DNA of 64,000 nucleotides from Tubiluchus corallicola (Eukaryota; Priapulida; Priapulimorpha; Priapulimorphida; Tubiluchidae): contig JAQGDQ010000541.1 in assembly GCA_030141605.1 (NCBI GenBank), forward strand, positions 83,737 through 147,736, read 5' to 3'. The notes beneath the pieces were generated by a model. That model was not told where the DNA came from, searched no databases, and saw only the letters and a list, made by a program, of their open reading frames with translations. The position numbers were made by a program, and so were the translations under genes. This document shows, piece after piece, positions 62,660 through 64,000 of this stretch (positions are counted from its first letter, which is position 1; every line of letters begins with the position of its first letter).

Positions 62660-64000
62660 TATGACAGTAAAAAGTGCGGTTGCACAGAATGTAAGTAATT
62701 AAGTGTGGCAGTTGTTGTGATTGTCAGCAAAAAAGTGCGGTTGTGCAGAAAATAAGTAAATAAGTGCGATTGCATAAAAAATGTGCGGTTAATTACTTAA
62801 CCTGCTTGCTTAGTTTAATTTAATTTTAATAATCTTGGGCAGGTGGCGCCACAGCACGGAAGTGTTTAATTCAGATAAAATGAACAATGCCAAAATCCGT
62901 GTTTTAGCTTTCTAGTTTTGCCAAGGTAGAAACCACCTGACTATCAAAAAGCAGATGCAGCATCATTGTGACAGATAATGTCTGTTAACTTGACTTTACA
63001 CACAGCTATTTGTTATAGTCCAACAGGCTTTTGTGTCTTAGTTATTTTTTTCAAGGAAGTGCCTCACTTGTTCTTGCTAGATTTTCAAAAATATTTTGCT
63101 CATGTTTTTCCCTCTTAGGGGGTCAAACGCAGAATTCGCCACTGAGAAACAAATGACGAAAATTGTGTCTGGATTCTGGACATAAAGATTAAAATTGAAG
63201 TCTCTCAGGAGTACTTGGTGTTGCAGGAGAACAGATGCTGGCCTTGGTCTTGAATGTTTTGAATGTTGAAAAAGATTTTATTTTTTAAATTGCCAATTTG
63301 TTTATTTACAGGTTATTATCTGTGGAGCTTCAAAAAGTTTATGTGGCTAAAAGTCACTTTAAAACTTGAAACATTTCACATGTTCTGCCTACTGTGTCTC
63401 ACTGCAACGTTGGAAACGTCTAGGAAGCCACAATTACAACAAAATTCGTCTTTTTCCTTCAACAGCTCTGTGAATCATGTGCAATGTTGTAAAAAATCAG
63501 CTGAATCTCAAATATCACAGACTTGGTGAGGTTGATGACTGTCACGGTCGTGCTTAGCAGATTAAAACGAATAGCCATTTAACTGTAATAACACGTTTAC
63601 GTGGCATTTGAAAAAAACTATTAGCTATATCTGAATGTATTGTATTGAACCTGTCATTAATAACTAATTAACCGAATTTGGTAAACGTTATAAACTGGTG
63701 GCTCCACCTATCGGGAGTTCAACAAAGAAATGTTACAGTTCAACTTTTTGGACCAAATTCTGGCTTCATGATCTCATACCTATAGTACTGCTGTGATTGG
63801 ATGATTAACTGGGTCACGACAGGTATAACTTGAGAGGTGCAGATTATTCCACGAGGTTACGGAGATAGTGGTTAAATGGCCGACTCAGCTAAAAGGCCAA
63901 TTGATTTTGTCTTTGTCGGGGCGTTGGCCGACAAGACGTCACTTCGGATACTTTTATGATCAACTTCATGACTTGCAATAGCTACGTGAATTGAATTGTT
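62660..64000. other. No firm feature
   Basis: One weak exon candidate at 63312-63529 (see findings). Otherwise non-coding. Confidence 0.4.

Noticed and set aside
62194-62775. Minus-strand ORFs with repeated HTVKPAKPAILSNLQ
   Set aside because: Minisatellite translation; unit divergence gives no sign of coding constraint.

Overview
This window is metazoan nuclear DNA. It has GT-AG introns, split host genes, non-LTR, LTR and DNA transposons, and many microsatellites; no prokaryotic operon structure is present. Overall it is AT-rich and repeat-dense. The LTR element at the left has the integrase-before-RT order described for Gmr1-type Ty3/gypsy elements of deuterostomes. With CR1-like LINEs, a possible V-SINE-like SINE and many MITEs, this suggests an aquatic invertebrate deuterostome, perhaps an ascidian. 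That species guess is weak.

Layout. 1-7075: a minus-strand, apparently intact Ty3/gypsy (Gmr1-type) retrotransposon with one 1606-aa gag-pro-int-RT-RNaseH ORF; its 3' LTR is cut by the window edge. 7.1-8.9 kb: a decayed LINE between two (AG)n arrays. 8.9-31.2 kb: gene-poor. It holds LINE 3' ends (11.2, 21.2-23.4 and 28.5 kb), an 87-bp tandem repeat containing an RTE/SINE-like insertion with a 17-bp target duplication, three clear copies of a TTAA-type MITE, a 118-bp perfect-centre palindrome, and a young non-autonomous LTR element (23,788-26,065) whose interior carries six 51-bp repeats.

31,277-59,338: one host gene on the plus strand, an ADAMTS metalloprotease of the procollagen N-proteinase type (ADAMTS2/3/14). 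I could assemble it from ATG to stop: 23 exons, all GT-AG, every splice phase compatible, 3171 nt, 1056 residues. Domains run signal peptide, propeptide, RRER furin site, zinc protease (HETGHVLGMEH), disintegrin-like, TSP1, Cys-rich, spacer, three more TSP1 and PLAC. Its introns are full of MITEs (three hAT-like families and two other families), a CR1 remnant, a SINE and minisatellites.

37,359-38,525: a second host gene, a single-exon galactose-3-O-sulfotransferase on the minus strand, nested in ADAMTS intron 5. 59.3-64 kb: the ADAMTS 3' flank, purine-rich tracts and two minisatellites, with no gene I can support beyond one weak exon candidate. The two host genes both act in the secretory pathway (one on collagen, one on glycans), but I see no evidence that they work together. 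The nesting looks positional.
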